Source of the DNA: Fimbriiglobus sp.
Lineage (GTDB): Bacteria; Planctomycetota; Planctomycetia; Gemmatales; Gemmataceae
Length of the DNA: 53,950 bases
Direction of reading: 5' to 3'
Assembly: GCA_022841795.1 (NCBI GenBank)
Contig: JALHQU010000026.1
Span: 1-53,950 of the forward strand
The notes under the pieces were generated by a model that saw only the letters and a program-made list of their open reading frames with translations, was not told the origin of the DNA and did no database searches. Below are positions 25,064-34,234 of the stretch, in pieces (position 1 is the first letter of the stretch; the number at the start of each line of letters is the position of its first letter). A program made the translations under genes and the position numbers.

Positions 25064-25966
25064 ATGAGCCGCATGTTCCGCGTGGTCACCGGGTCGCCGG
25101 CCGAAACCCCGTCGGTCCCCCCGGACCGGCCGGCGACGGTGGAGGTGACGCCGTTCGTCGAGGTGGGCGGCCCGGAAGGCGTGGTCACGTCCGCACACAA
25201 ACTGCCGCAGCCGCCGGTTGTTCGCCCGCAACCGCCGGTGGTTGAACGGCACGCCGAACCGCCGCTGCCCGAGCACACGAAGTACCTGTCCGTCACCTTC
25301 CACAAGTTGCCCAAACCCGGCCTGCGGCTGATGCAGACGGGCATCGCCCCGGAGGTGGTGGTGCATCACTTCCCGGACCACCCGGTGAGCGCGGAGTACC
25401 GGACGGTGCGGGACGAGATCGTGCGGCAGTTCGACGAGCCGGGGCCGCGGGTGGTGCTGTTCACGTCGGCGGCGGCGTCGGCCGGCACCAGCACGGTGCT
25501 GCTGAACCACGCCGTCGGCATGACCCAGGAGTACGGCAGCCGGGTGCTGGCGGTGGACGCCCACTTCGACCGGCCGGGCGTCGCCCGCCGGCTGGGGTGC
25601 GCCGAGTCGCCGGGGCTGGCCGAGGTGATGGGGCAGGCCATCCCGCTGGCGTGGGCGGTCCAGCCGACGCCGGTGCCGAACCTGCACGTGCTGTCTACGG
25701 GCATCCCGACCGACGCCACCGAGGAGCAGATGGCGTCCGACTTCCCGAAGCTGCTGCACCAACTGCGGCAGTGGTTCGACTGGGTGGTGGTGGACGCCGG
25801 GGTGTGGGGCGACCTGCCGAACGGGGACGCGGCGTGCGAGAGTACCGACGCGGTGTTCCTGGTCACCCGCAGCGGGGACATCGAGCTGCCGGGGTTCGGC
25901 GGGCTGCGGGGCGAGGTGTCGAACAGCGGCGGGCACGTCCGCGGGTTCATCAGCACGCGGGTGTAA
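25064..25966 (+). CDS. CpsD/CapB-type BY-kinase-like protein with degenerate P-loop
   Basis: 300 residues, 48 nt after the ExeA-like gene. The N-terminal 100 residues are Pro- and Val-rich and unstructured. The domain then follows BY-kinases closely: SAEYRTVRDEI, VVLFTSAAASAGTSTVLLN, RVLAVDAHFDRPG, FDWVVVDAGVW. The P-loop Lys of TS..PGEGKST is replaced by Thr in SAGTST, and the D-x-P-P of Walker B reads DAGV. No Tyr cluster is present at the C-terminus. ATP binding is probably lost or altered. With the ATPase upstream it may be a regulatory member of an exopolysaccharide assembly complex. Confidence 0.8.
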   Translation: MSRMFRVVTGSPAETPSVPPDRPATVEVTPFVEVGGPEGVVTSAHKLPQPPVVRPQPPVVERHAEPPLPEHTKYLSVTFHKLPKPGLRLMQTGIAPEVVVHHFPDHPVSAEYRTVRDEIVRQFDEPGPRVVLFTSAAASAGTSTVLLNHAVGMTQEYGSRVLAVDAHFDRPGVARRLGCAESPGLAEVMGQAIPLAWAVQPTPVPNLHVLSTGIPTDATEEQMASDFPKLLHQLRQWFDWVVVDAGVWGDLPNGDAACESTDAVFLVTRSGDIELPGFGGLRGEVSNSGGHVRGFISTRV

Positions 25967-25974
25967 TTCTGGCT

Positions 25975-26000
25975 CCCCTCTCCCCTCTGTGGGAGAGGGG
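25975..26000. terminator. Hairpin between convergent genes
   Basis: CCCCTCTCCC and GGGAGAGGGG form a perfect 10-base stem with a 6-nt loop, 8 nt after the BY-kinase-like stop and followed by TTGGGGG. It lies between two convergent genes and could act as a transcript end for either. Confidence 0.55.
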
Positions 26001-26016
26001 TTGGGGGTGAGGGGGT

Positions 26017-26283
26017 TCACCCCTTCCCCTGCATCTCCTGCACCAGCTCGGCCAGCAATTCCGGCTTGTCCGCCTTCACGATCTGATCAATCCGGTTGGC
26101 GTGGACGCCCATCTTCTGCATCGCCGCCGTCGCGTTCTTCCACAGCCGCTCCCGCTTCTTCCCCTCGGCCAGGTACAGCTCCGTCACCATCTCGCCGAGC
26201 TTCTGGAGCGAGATGGAATCGATGTTCTGGTAGTACCGCTTGATGATCTTCTGCTGGTGCGCCGAGAAGTCGTTCATGCCCAT
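26017..26283 (-). CDS. Small helical protein, function unknown
   Basis: 88 residues, rich in Lys, Glu, Gln and Met, almost entirely helical by composition (QQKIIKRYYQNIDSISLQKL, VKADKPELLAELVQEM). No family recognised. Starts at ATG 26283 or the second ATG two codons on (26277). Upstream GGGA spacing is acceptable. Real gene status is supported by codon usage typical of its neighbours and by a stop tail-to-tail with the preceding gene. Confidence 0.6.
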   Translation of the reverse strand: MGMNDFSAHQQKIIKRYYQNIDSISLQKLGEMVTELYLAEGKKRERLWKNATAAMQKMGVHANRIDQIVKADKPELLAELVQEMQGKG

Positions 26284-26294
26284 GACGGATTCCC

Positions 26295-26359
26295 AGGGTG
26301 GCCCGCTCTTTCCGAAAGCGGGAACAAGTCACCCGCTCTCGGAGAGAGCGGGCCACCCT
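26295..26359. repeat. 28-bp inverted repeat in the divergent leader of dtd
   Basis: Arms 26295-26322 and 26332-26359 pair with two mismatches and a 9-nt loop (first arm begins AGGGTGGCCCGCTC). It is in the 114-nt gap between the helical small gene and dtd. A relative with core CTCTCTCCGAGAG lies inside the glycosyltransferase gene at 42382-42442. Confidence 0.85.
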
Positions 26360-26397
26360 ATACTACCCGCCGATTGCACTCGGCAACCGGGGTTCAC

Positions 26398-26844
26398 ATG
26401 CGGGTGGTCCTCCAGCGGGTGTCGGCGGCGCGGGTTGTGGTGGACGGGCAGACCGTCGGGGAGATCGCCCGCGGGTGGCTCGCCCTGGTCGGCGTCAGCC
26501 CCGCGGATACGGCGAGAGAGATATCTTGGATGGCGGACAAGATCGCTCACCTGCGGTGCTTCCCGGACGCCGACGGGAAAATGAACTTGAGTGTGCAGGA
26601 CGTGGGCGGGGCGGTGTTGTCGGTGAGCAACTTCACACTGTACGCGGATTGCCAGAAGGGCCGGCGTCCGAGTTTCGTCAACGCCGCCCGGCCGGAACAG
26701 GCCGAACCGCTGTACCTCGAATTCCTGAACCACCTGCGGGCACTGGGCGTGCCGGTGCAGGCCGGGGTGTTCGGGGCGGACATGCGGGTGGAACTGACCA
26801 ACGACGGCCCGGTGACACTCATCTTGGACTCGGCCGCGGCGTAA
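26398..26844 (+). CDS. dtd: D-aminoacyl-tRNA deacylase
   Basis: Removes D-amino acids and glycine mischarged on tRNA. 148 residues, opening MRVVLQRVSAARVVVDG, as in the family. The catalytic motif SQFTL appears as SNFTLYADCQKGRRPSF, and the cross-subunit cis-proline motif as NDGPVTL. Homodimeric, cytoplasmic. Confidence 0.96.
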   Translation: MRVVLQRVSAARVVVDGQTVGEIARGWLALVGVSPADTAREISWMADKIAHLRCFPDADGKMNLSVQDVGGAVLSVSNFTLYADCQKGRRPSFVNAARPEQAEPLYLEFLNHLRALGVPVQAGVFGADMRVELTNDGPVTLILDSAAA

Positions 26845-26913
26845 ATCGTTGACGGCCCGGAACGCAGGCCGTAGCATGCCGCTCAACCTCTCCGCCCGAA
26901 CCCGATCGCTGCC

Positions 26914-28191
26914 ATGCCGTTCCGGGTCACCCTGCCGTTCGTCCTTCTCGTCCTGTTCGTCGCCGCCGGGGTGGCCGGGCTGGCGCTGTCCGACAACGCC
27001 CAGGCCAAGGGCAAGCCGGACGTGATCAAGATCGTGTCCAGCCTGCCCCGGTCCGGCAGCGCCCGCGGGCAGACGGACTCGATCGTGCAGGGGCTGAAGC
27101 TGGCCCTGCACGAGGTGAACCACCAGATCACCCTGGGCGACCGCACTTACAAGCTGGAATACCTGGACCTGGACGACGCCACCGCCGCCGCCGGCAACTG
27201 GACCATCGAGCAGGAGATCGCCAACGCCAACCAGGCCCGCACCGACCCGGACGTGATGGTGTACGTGGGCACGTACAACTCCGGGGCGGCGAAGGTGAGC
27301 ATGCCCATCCTGAACAAGGCGAACATCCTGATGATCTCGCCGGCGAACACCGCCCCGGCGCTCACCAAGCCGAACACCGGCGACAAGCACGAGCCGCAGT
27401 GCTACCGGCCGACCGGCCGGGTGAACTTCTGCCGGGTGGTGCCGGCGGACGACGTGCAGGGGGCGGTGGCCGCCCAGTGGGCGAACGAGTTGGGGGCCAA
27501 GCAGGTGTACATCCTGGACGACAACGAGGTGTACGGGAAGGGCATCGCCGACCTGTTCCACAAGACGTGCAAGGAGAAGTTCGGCATCACGGTGCTCGGG
27601 CAGGAGAGCATCGACTCGAAGCAGCAGGAGTTCAAGCCGCTGCTCCAGAAGGTGAAGGACGCCAAACCGGACCTGGTGTACTTCGGCGGCACCACCCAGA
27701 CCAAGGCCGGGCAGATCTTCAAGGACATGATCAGCGTCGGCCTGACCTGCCCGATGATGGGGCCGGACGGCACGTTCGAGACGGCCATGATCGAGTCGGC
27801 CGGCAAGGAGTCGTTCGAGAAGGCGCCGTTCTACGCCACCTTCGGCGGGCTGCCGATCGAGGAGCTGAAGGACGGCCGCGGGCCGACGTTCATCAAGAAC
27901 TTCACCGCCCTGTACGGCAAGCCGCCGACCGAAGCCTACGCCGCCTACGGGTACGAGTGCGGGCTGGTCGCCCTGGACGCGCTCAAGCGGGCCGGGCGGA
28001 AGGACCGCGACGCCGTGCGGCTGGCCGGGCTGGCGACCAAAGATTACGTCGGCACCATCGGCCGCTGGTCGTTCGACGCGAACGGCGACACCGACTCGAA
28101 GGTGATGAGTGGGAACACGGTGAAGGACGGCAAGTTCGTGTTCGACCGCAAGCTGGAACTGACGACCGACTCCGCCCGGAATCCGCCATGA
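26914..28191 (+). CDS. livJ: Branched-chain amino acid ABC transporter, periplasmic binding protein
   Basis: 425 residues. Signal peptide MPFRVTLPFVLLVLFVAAGV, mature part from about residue 33. Type I periplasmic fold of the Peripla_BP_6 group: VIKIVSSLPRSGSARGQT, GTYNSGAAKVSMPILNKANI, YFGGTTQTKAGQIFKDM and YAAYGYECGLVALDALKRAG. First gene of livJHMGF; ATG of livH overlaps its stop by ATGA. Family ligands include branched-chain amino acids, urea and amides; the ligand here is not proven. Confidence 0.9.
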   Translation: MPFRVTLPFVLLVLFVAAGVAGLALSDNAQAKGKPDVIKIVSSLPRSGSARGQTDSIVQGLKLALHEVNHQITLGDRTYKLEYLDLDDATAAAGNWTIEQEIANANQARTDPDVMVYVGTYNSGAAKVSMPILNKANILMISPANTAPALTKPNTGDKHEPQCYRPTGRVNFCRVVPADDVQGAVAAQWANELGAKQVYILDDNEVYGKGIADLFHKTCKEKFGITVLGQESIDSKQQEFKPLLQKVKDAKPDLVYFGGTTQTKAGQIFKDMISVGLTCPMMGPDGTFETAMIESAGKESFEKAPFYATFGGLPIEELKDGRGPTFIKNFTALYGKPPTEAYAAYGYECGLVALDALKRAGRKDRDAVRLAGLATKDYVGTIGRWSFDANGDTDSKVMSGNTVKDGKFVFDRKLELTTDSARNPP

Positions 28192-29156
28192 TCTTCGCCG
28201 CCGACTCGGCCTTCTGGCAAGCGTTCACCCAGCAGACGATCGACGGCCTCGCGTTCGGGGCGCTGATCGCGCTCGTCGCGCTCGGGTACACCATGGTGTA
28301 CGGCATCGTCGAGTTGATCAACTTCGCGCACGGCGACCTGTTCATGCTCGGCTGCTTCCTGTCGCTCACCATTCTGGCCGCGTTCGGCCTGGGCGGGCTG
28401 GGGTTCGACGCCACGGTGAAAGACCCGTCGCCGGTGTACGTGGCCGTCATTCTGCTCACCTGCCTGCTGGTGGCCATGCCGTTCTGCGGGGCGCTCAACT
28501 TCGCTGTCGATTGGGTGGTGTACAAGCCGCTAAGAACCGCCCCCAAGTTGGCCCCGTTGGTGTCCGCCATCGGCGTCAGCTTCATCTTCATGAACGTCGG
28601 CCTGTTCTGGGGCGGCGCCCAGGACGTGAACTTCCCGAACTTGATCCCGGACACCAACCTGATGTCCGAGGGGTCGGGCATCCGGTTCACCTACAAGGAC
28701 GCGATGGTGTTCGGGGTGACGGTGCCGCTGATGATCGGGCTGACGCTGTTCGTGCAGTATTCCCGACTCGGCAAGGCGATGCGGGCGACTGCCCAGAACC
28801 CGACCGCCGCCAAGCTGATGGGCATCGACACGAACAAGGTGATCGGGCTGACGTTCGCCATCGGCGGGGCGCTGGCCGGGGCGGGGGCCGTGGTGTACGC
28901 GCTGAAAGTGAACACCATCAGCTACACGATGGGGTTCCAGAACGGGCTGTACGCCTTCACCGCGGCGGTACTCGGTGGCATCGGCCGCATCCCGGGGGCG
29001 GTGCTCGGCGGCCTCATCATCGGGCTGGTGCGGTACTACGGCAGCGCGTACGTCGGCGAGACGTGGGCCGGGGCGCTCATCTTCGGCATCCTGATTCTGA
29101 TCCTGGTGTTCCGCCCGACCGGGTTGCTCGGCTCGACCACGCGGGAGAAGGTGTAA
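28188..29156 (+). CDS. livH: Branched-chain amino acid ABC transporter permease
   Basis: 322 residues, 8 or so membrane helices. The family motif YTMVYGIVELINFAHGDLFM, SRLGKAMRATAQNPTAAKLMG (cytoplasmic coupling loop) and FRPTGLLGS at the end are LivH hallmarks. ATG at 28188 overlaps the livJ stop; its own TAA overlaps the ATG of livM (TAATG). Confidence 0.95.
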   Translation: MIFAADSAFWQAFTQQTIDGLAFGALIALVALGYTMVYGIVELINFAHGDLFMLGCFLSLTILAAFGLGGLGFDATVKDPSPVYVAVILLTCLLVAMPFCGALNFAVDWVVYKPLRTAPKLAPLVSAIGVSFIFMNVGLFWGGAQDVNFPNLIPDTNLMSEGSGIRFTYKDAMVFGVTVPLMIGLTLFVQYSRLGKAMRATAQNPTAAKLMGIDTNKVIGLTFAIGGALAGAGAVVYALKVNTISYTMGFQNGLYAFTAAVLGGIGRIPGAVLGGLIIGLVRYYGSAYVGETWAGALIFGILILILVFRPTGLLGSTTREKV

Positions 29157-30307
29157 TGTCGCCCCCGGTGAAGAAACCGTTCGCGATCGGGTGGGAGGGG
29201 GCGATCTTCCTCGCCCTGCTCCTGTACCCGCTGTTCCCGATATTCGAGTCGCTGTTCTTCCGTGCGACCCAGCGGTCGCTCGGCGAACAACTGCCGCTGG
29301 TGTTCATCTTCGCCCTGCTCGCCTACGGGCTGAACGTGGTGGTCGGGTACACCGGCCTGCTGCACCTGGGCATCGCCGCGTTCTTCGCCGTCGGCGCGTA
29401 CGTGGCCGGCATCTTCACCACCGCCGCGTACTCGTTCGGCTGGCCGTTCTGGGTGGTGCTGCCGCTGGGTGTGCTGGCGGCCACTGTCCTCGGGCTGCTG
29501 CTCGGAGCGCCGACCCTGCGGCTCCGTGGGGACTATCTGGCGCTCGTGACGCTCGGGTTCGGGGAGGTGACCAAGTTCACCCTGCGGAACATGGAAAAGA
29601 TCACCGCCGGCACCCGCGGGTTGTCCCCCATCCCGCCACCCAGCCTGCCGCTCGTCCCGCCGTCCGCCTGGGCCGACGACTATCGCCCGTTCTACTACCT
29701 GACGCTCGGCGTACTCATCCTGGTCGCCCTGCTGCTGCACAACCTGGAGCGGTCGCGGCTGGGGCGGGCGTGGATCGCCCTGCGGGAGGACGAGTTAGCG
29801 GCCAACTGCATGGGGCTGAACCCGAACAAACTGAAGCTGGCCGCGTTCGCCCTCGGGGCCGGGCTGGCCGGGCTGGCCGGGGTGCTGTACGCCACCCGCC
29901 TGACCTCCACCGCCGATCCGAACGCCTACGACTTCAACCGCAGCATCTTCATGGTGTGCTGCCTCATCCTCGGCGGGCTGGGCAGCCGGCTCGGGGCGCT
30001 GGTCGGGGTGATCATGCTGGTCGGGTTCGACAACATCCTCACCCCGATCATCGACTCGAAGATCCAGGAGTGGTTCCCGAACTCCGGCGGCCGCATCTGC
30101 CTCAGCTTCACCGGCTGGCGACTGGCCATCTTCGGGCTGGCCCTCATCCTGATGATGCGGTTCCGGCCGGAAGGGATCGTGCCGTCGTCGCGGATGAAGC
30201 ACGAGCTGCACCCGGATGAGGCGGTGAGCAACGGCATCGACCCGATCACGATGGGGCGGAACACCGGCGAGGTGGAGACGCTCGGCCGGAAGGGAGGCCA
30301 GTCGTGA
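29156..30307 (+). CDS. livM: Branched-chain amino acid ABC transporter permease
   Basis: 383 residues. Hallmarks LNVVVGYTGLLHLGIAAFFAVGAY, TLRLRGDYLALVTLGFGEV, GRAWIALREDELAANCMGLN (coupling helix with E-A-A-type loop) and GGLGSRLGALVGV. The C-terminus extends about 40 hydrophilic residues past FRPEGIVPS. Start ATG 29156 overlaps livH stop; stop overlaps the livG GTG (GTGA). Confidence 0.95.
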   Translation: MSPPVKKPFAIGWEGAIFLALLLYPLFPIFESLFFRATQRSLGEQLPLVFIFALLAYGLNVVVGYTGLLHLGIAAFFAVGAYVAGIFTTAAYSFGWPFWVVLPLGVLAATVLGLLLGAPTLRLRGDYLALVTLGFGEVTKFTLRNMEKITAGTRGLSPIPPPSLPLVPPSAWADDYRPFYYLTLGVLILVALLLHNLERSRLGRAWIALREDELAANCMGLNPNKLKLAAFALGAGLAGLAGVLYATRLTSTADPNAYDFNRSIFMVCCLILGGLGSRLGALVGVIMLVGFDNILTPIIDSKIQEWFPNSGGRICLSFTGWRLAIFGLALILMMRFRPEGIVPSSRMKHELHPDEAVSNGIDPITMGRNTGEVETLGRKGGQS

Positions 30308-31355
30308 CCGCATCCGTTCTCACCGTGTCGGACGTGACCATGCGGTTCGGCGGCATCACCGCCGTGTCCGACCTGTCGTTCGACGTGAAGCAGGGGCAGA
30401 TCTACTCCGTTATCGGCCCGAACGGTGCGGGCAAGACGACGGTGTTCAACGTCATCACCGGGCTGTACCAGCCGACCACCGGCACCGTCCACTTCGGCGG
30501 CGACGACAAGACGAAGAAGCTGACGCCGAAGGTACTGCTCGGCTGCCTGCTGACCGGGGTGGTGGTGGCGGCGCTGGCGTGGTTCATCGCCGTGAACCCG
30601 GAGAAGCTGTGGGTGGCGGCGGTGAAGGAGCCGTTCAAGGCGAAGGAGGCAAAATTCGAGGTCGGCCCCGCGTTCACCGCCGCCACGAAATACCTGTCCG
30701 AAACCGAAGGGCTGAGCGAGCGGATGGTATACGCCGCCCTCGGCGGGCTGGTGCTGGGCACCCTCGGGGCGCTCGTGGTGTGGAACCGCGGCCGCCGCAC
30801 CCCGGACGGCATCGCCGCCGGCGGGGTGGCCCGCACGTTCCAGAACATCCGCCTGTTCCAGAACATGACGGTGCTGGAGAACGTGCTCATCGGCATGGAC
30901 AGGACGCTCTCCCGGAACGTGTTCGCCATGGCCCTGCGGCTGCCCGGCCTGCGTAGCGAGGAGGTGGCGGCGGAGAAGCGAGCGGTCGAGTTGCTCAAGT
31001 TCGTCGGCCTCACCGGGCAGTCCGGGAACCTGGCGAAGAACCTGCCCTACGGCGACCAGCGGCGGCTGGAGATCGCCCGCGCACTGGCCACGGACGCCAA
31101 ACTGCTGCTGCTGGACGAACCCGCCGCCGGCATGAACCCGAGCGAGACGAACGACCTGATGGGCCTGATCAAACGCATCCGCGACCGCGGCGTCACCGTG
31201 GTGCTGATCGAACACCACATGAACCTGGTGATGGGCATCTCCGACCGGGTGGCGGTGCTGGACTACGGGGTGAAGATCGCCGAGGGGCCGCCGGCCGAGG
31301 TGAGCCGCGACCCGAAGGTGATCGAGGCGTACCTGGGGAAAGAAGAGGTCCACTG

Positions 31356-31356
<1 letters not shown>
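30304..31356 (+). CDS. livG: LivG-type ABC ATPase with a two-helix hydrophobic insertion in its nucleotide-binding domain
   Basis: 350 residues; LivG proteins are about 250. GTG start at 30304, overlapping livM. Walker A GPNGAGKTT (38-46), Q-loop ARTFQNIRLF (Gln 180), signature LPYGDQRRLEIARAL (247-261), Walker B LLLLDEPAAGMNP (267-279) and switch His in VVLIEHHM (H304 or H305) are all intact. Between TVHFGG (61-66) and the Q-loop, where LivG usually has about 12 residues, there are about 97 extra. They include VLLGCLLTGVVVAALAWFIA (77-96) and MVYAALGGLVLGTLGALVVW (141-160), both long enough to span the membrane, separated by a charged 43-residue stretch. All catalytic motifs are preserved, so the protein should be active, but its location would be inside the membrane. 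Confidence 0.93.
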
Positions 31357-32072
<716 letters not shown>

Positions 32073-32095
32073 GTAGTAGGCACACTCCGTGTGCC

Positions 32096-32177
32096 GTCTT
32101 CTGTAGCCGGGGTCTGTGACCCCGGAACCTCATAACTTCGATGTGGACCGGCCTCACAGAGGCCGGCTACAGAAGAC
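32096..32177. repeat. Three-stem palindromic element downstream of livF
   Basis: Outer perfect 15-nt arms 32096-32110 (GTCTTCTGTAGCCGG) and 32163-32177 enclose two hairpins, CCGGGGTCTGTGACCCCGG (32107-32125) and CCGGCCTCACAGAGGCCGG (32148-32166). The element nearly fills the gap between livF and the next gene. An adjoining CACACTCCGTGTG (32081-32093) resembles 48421-48482. Confidence 0.85.
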
Positions 32178-32184
32178 CGACGTC

Positions 32185-33279
32185 ATGCGGATCACCAAAC
32201 TCGAAACCGATCTGCTCCGGGTGCCGCTGCCGCGGCCGGTGTCCCTGCCGGCGGCGCAGGACCCGCGGCCGGCCACGCACGTCGATCTCGTCCTCGTTCG
32301 CCTGCTCACCGACGGCCCGCACACCGGCCTCGGATTCACGTACACGTTCGGCGGCGGGTCGGCAGTGCGGTCGTTGTTGGACGAAGTCATTTCCCCGATC
32401 GTCGTCGGTCTGGACGCCCGCCGGTCGGAGTGGGTGTTCAACAAGTCGTGGGCCGAGCTGGAAGGGATCGGGTTCGTCGGGCTGGCCGCCCGCGCGTTCG
32501 CGGCGGTGGATGTGGCCGTGTGGGACCTGAAGGGCAAGGCCGCCAACGCCCCGCTGTACGAGCTGCTCGGCGGGTACCGCACCGCTCTGAAGCCGGTCGC
32601 GATCGACACCGCCACGCCGGCGCTCGGGCTGAAGCAGGCGGTGAAGGAGTCGAAGGCGGCGCTCGACCGCGGGGCGGCCGGCATCCAGATCGAGGTGGGC
32701 ACGCTCGACCCGGACCTGGACTACGAGCGGGTGCGGCAGTTGCGGGACGAAATCCCGGACGGCGCGTGGTTCGAAATCAACTGCTCCGGCCGGTACGACT
32801 TCGCCACCGCCGCCTGGCTGGGCACCGTCGGCACCGAGGAACTCGGGCTGGACGGGCTGAGCGACCCGCTCCGGCCGGAGGCGTCGGACCACCTGCGGCG
32901 GCTGGCCGACCGGCTGGACGTGGGCGTGTCCGTCGGCGGGCTGTTCGACCGGGCCGACGACTTCACCCGCGCCATCGACGGCGGCGGCATCGAGGCGGTG
33001 CGGATCGACCCGCTGCGGCTGGGCGGCGTCACCCCGTCCCGGCGAATCGTGGCGGCGGCGGAACTGAAGCACGTCGCCCTGTACCCCGTCCGCTGCCCGG
33101 AAGTCGGTGGGCACCTCGGGCTGGCGTTCCAGTACGGCCGCATGTGCGAATACACTGACTGGTTCGCCCCGCTGTTCGACGGCAGCCCGCGGCTGGTGAA
33201 CGGGCAGATGGCGGTGTCCGACCGCCCCGGCCTGGGGCTGACGGTGAACGACGAGACGGCGGCGAAGTGGCGGGTATAG
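32185..33279 (+). CDS. Mandelate racemase/muconate lactonizing-like protein lacking the usual active-site residues
   Basis: 364 residues. The N-terminal capping domain (MRITKLETDLLRVPLPRPV and LGFTYTFGGGSAVR) and barrel layout (AFAAVDVAVWDLKGKAANAP, LYELLGGY) are clearly those of the MR/MLE enolase superfamily. At the expected catalytic sites the residues differ: GIQIEVG instead of K-x-K-V-G, FEINCSGRY instead of the metal Asp-x-Asn, LSDPL instead of I-E-x-P and VSVGGLF instead of the third ligand D-E. GGVTPSRRI is kept. Likely a pseudoenzyme or one with a different chemistry. Starts at ATG 32185 right after the palindrome. Confidence 0.8.
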   Translation: MRITKLETDLLRVPLPRPVSLPAAQDPRPATHVDLVLVRLLTDGPHTGLGFTYTFGGGSAVRSLLDEVISPIVVGLDARRSEWVFNKSWAELEGIGFVGLAARAFAAVDVAVWDLKGKAANAPLYELLGGYRTALKPVAIDTATPALGLKQAVKESKAALDRGAAGIQIEVGTLDPDLDYERVRQLRDEIPDGAWFEINCSGRYDFATAAWLGTVGTEELGLDGLSDPLRPEASDHLRRLADRLDVGVSVGGLFDRADDFTRAIDGGGIEAVRIDPLRLGGVTPSRRIVAAAELKHVALYPVRCPEVGGHLGLAFQYGRMCEYTDWFAPLFDGSPRLVNGQMAVSDRPGLGLTVNDETAAKWRV

Positions 33280-33317
33280 TAGCCGCGACCAGTCCACCCA
33301 TCACCCCGGAGCCACTC

Positions 33318-33782
33318 ATGGCCGACTTCGACAAGCGGATTCAGGAACTGCACCTCACCCTGCCGCCGGCGCCGAAGCCGGTGGCGGTGTACAAGCCGGC
33401 GATCAAGGTCGGCAACCTGCTGTTCGTGTCCGGGCACGGCCCGCTCAAGCCGGACAAGTCGCTCATCCTCGGGGTGGTGGGCAAAGACCTGACGCTCGAT
33501 CAGGGCAAGGAGGCGGCGCGGCAGACCGGGCTGGCCATCCTGTCCACGCTGAAGGAGACGCTCGGCTCGTTGAACAAGGTGAAGCGGCTGATCAAGTCGT
33601 TCGGCATGGTGAACTGCACGCCCGAGTTCGTGGACCAGCCGAAGGTCATCAACGGGTACTCGGAGCTGATGAAGGACGTGTTCGGCGACGACGCCGGGGT
33701 GGGCGCCCGCAGCGCCGTCGGGCACAACTCGCTGCCCGGCGGCATGGCGGTGGAGATTGAGGCGATCTTCGAGGTGGAGTGA
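33318..33782 (+). CDS. RidA/YjgF family protein
   Basis: 154 residues. Reactive enamine or imine deaminase family: GNLLFVSGHGP, RQTGLAILSTLKETLGSLNKV and the ending RSAVGHNSLPGGMAVEIEAI, where the Arg is the substrate-carboxylate ligand. A trimer is expected. It follows the enolase-like gene by 38 nt and may be co-transcribed. Confidence 0.92.
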   Translation: MADFDKRIQELHLTLPPAPKPVAVYKPAIKVGNLLFVSGHGPLKPDKSLILGVVGKDLTLDQGKEAARQTGLAILSTLKETLGSLNKVKRLIKSFGMVNCTPEFVDQPKVINGYSELMKDVFGDDAGVGARSAVGHNSLPGGMAVEIEAIFEVE

Positions 33783-33790
33783 GGAAGACT

Positions 33791-33861
33791 AACCACAGAG
33801 GCACAGGGACACCGAGAAGAACGGATTGAGTTCTTCTCGGTGTCCCTTTGCCTCTGTGGTT
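33791..33861. repeat. 32-bp inverted repeat of the AACCACAGAGGCACAGG family
   Basis: Arms 33791-33822 and 33830-33861 pair with one mismatch and a 7-nt loop. The same arm sequence recurs at 50860-50955, so this is a dispersed element. It lies between convergent genes. Confidence 0.92.
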
Positions 33862-33868
33862 CGCTCTT

Positions 33869-34234
33869 TCAGTTCGACCGGATCGGCTTGCCGGTGATGG
33901 CGGCGGCCAGTTCGGCCACCGTCGCCGTCTCCTCGACGTACCCGGCGGCGCCGACGAACAGGGCCAGCCGCTCGCACTCCTCCGTGTCCGGGCCGACCAG
34001 GATCACCCGCGCCTTGGGCAGCGCCCGCACCAACTTGGCGCACGTCAGGAACCCGCTCTCGCCGGCGAACACCGCGGCCGGCAGCACCACCGCCGCCGCT
34101 TTTCCGCCGTAGGCCTTCGCCCGCACCTCTTCGCTCGTGTCGGCCGAACACACCCGCCAGCCGAGTTGCTTGAACTGGTTCTCCAACCCGCGGGCCAGTT
34201 CACCGTGGATCAATCCGACCACCAGCTTCGGCAT
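33869..34234 (-). CDS. Stand-alone receiver-like (pseudo-receiver) protein
   Basis: About 121 residues, the size of one receiver domain. KLVVGLIHGELARGLENQFK, VRAKAYGGKAAAVVLP and ARVILVGPDTEECERLA fit alternating beta-alpha units; LVGAAGYVEETATVAELAAAI fits the last helix with the K-x-x-x of receivers. The phosphoacceptor Asp is not at its place (VVLPAAVF), and the acidic pair near the N-terminus reads IHGE. An unphosphorylatable signalling or adaptor protein is likely. ATG 34234 has GGAG upstream; a GTG at 34309 with a better spaced GGGGG would add 25 residues. Confidence 0.6.
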   Translation of the reverse strand: MPKLVVGLIHGELARGLENQFKQLGWRVCSADTSEEVRAKAYGGKAAAVVLPAAVFAGESGFLTCAKLVRALPKARVILVGPDTEECERLALFVGAAGYVEETATVAELAAAITGKPIRSN

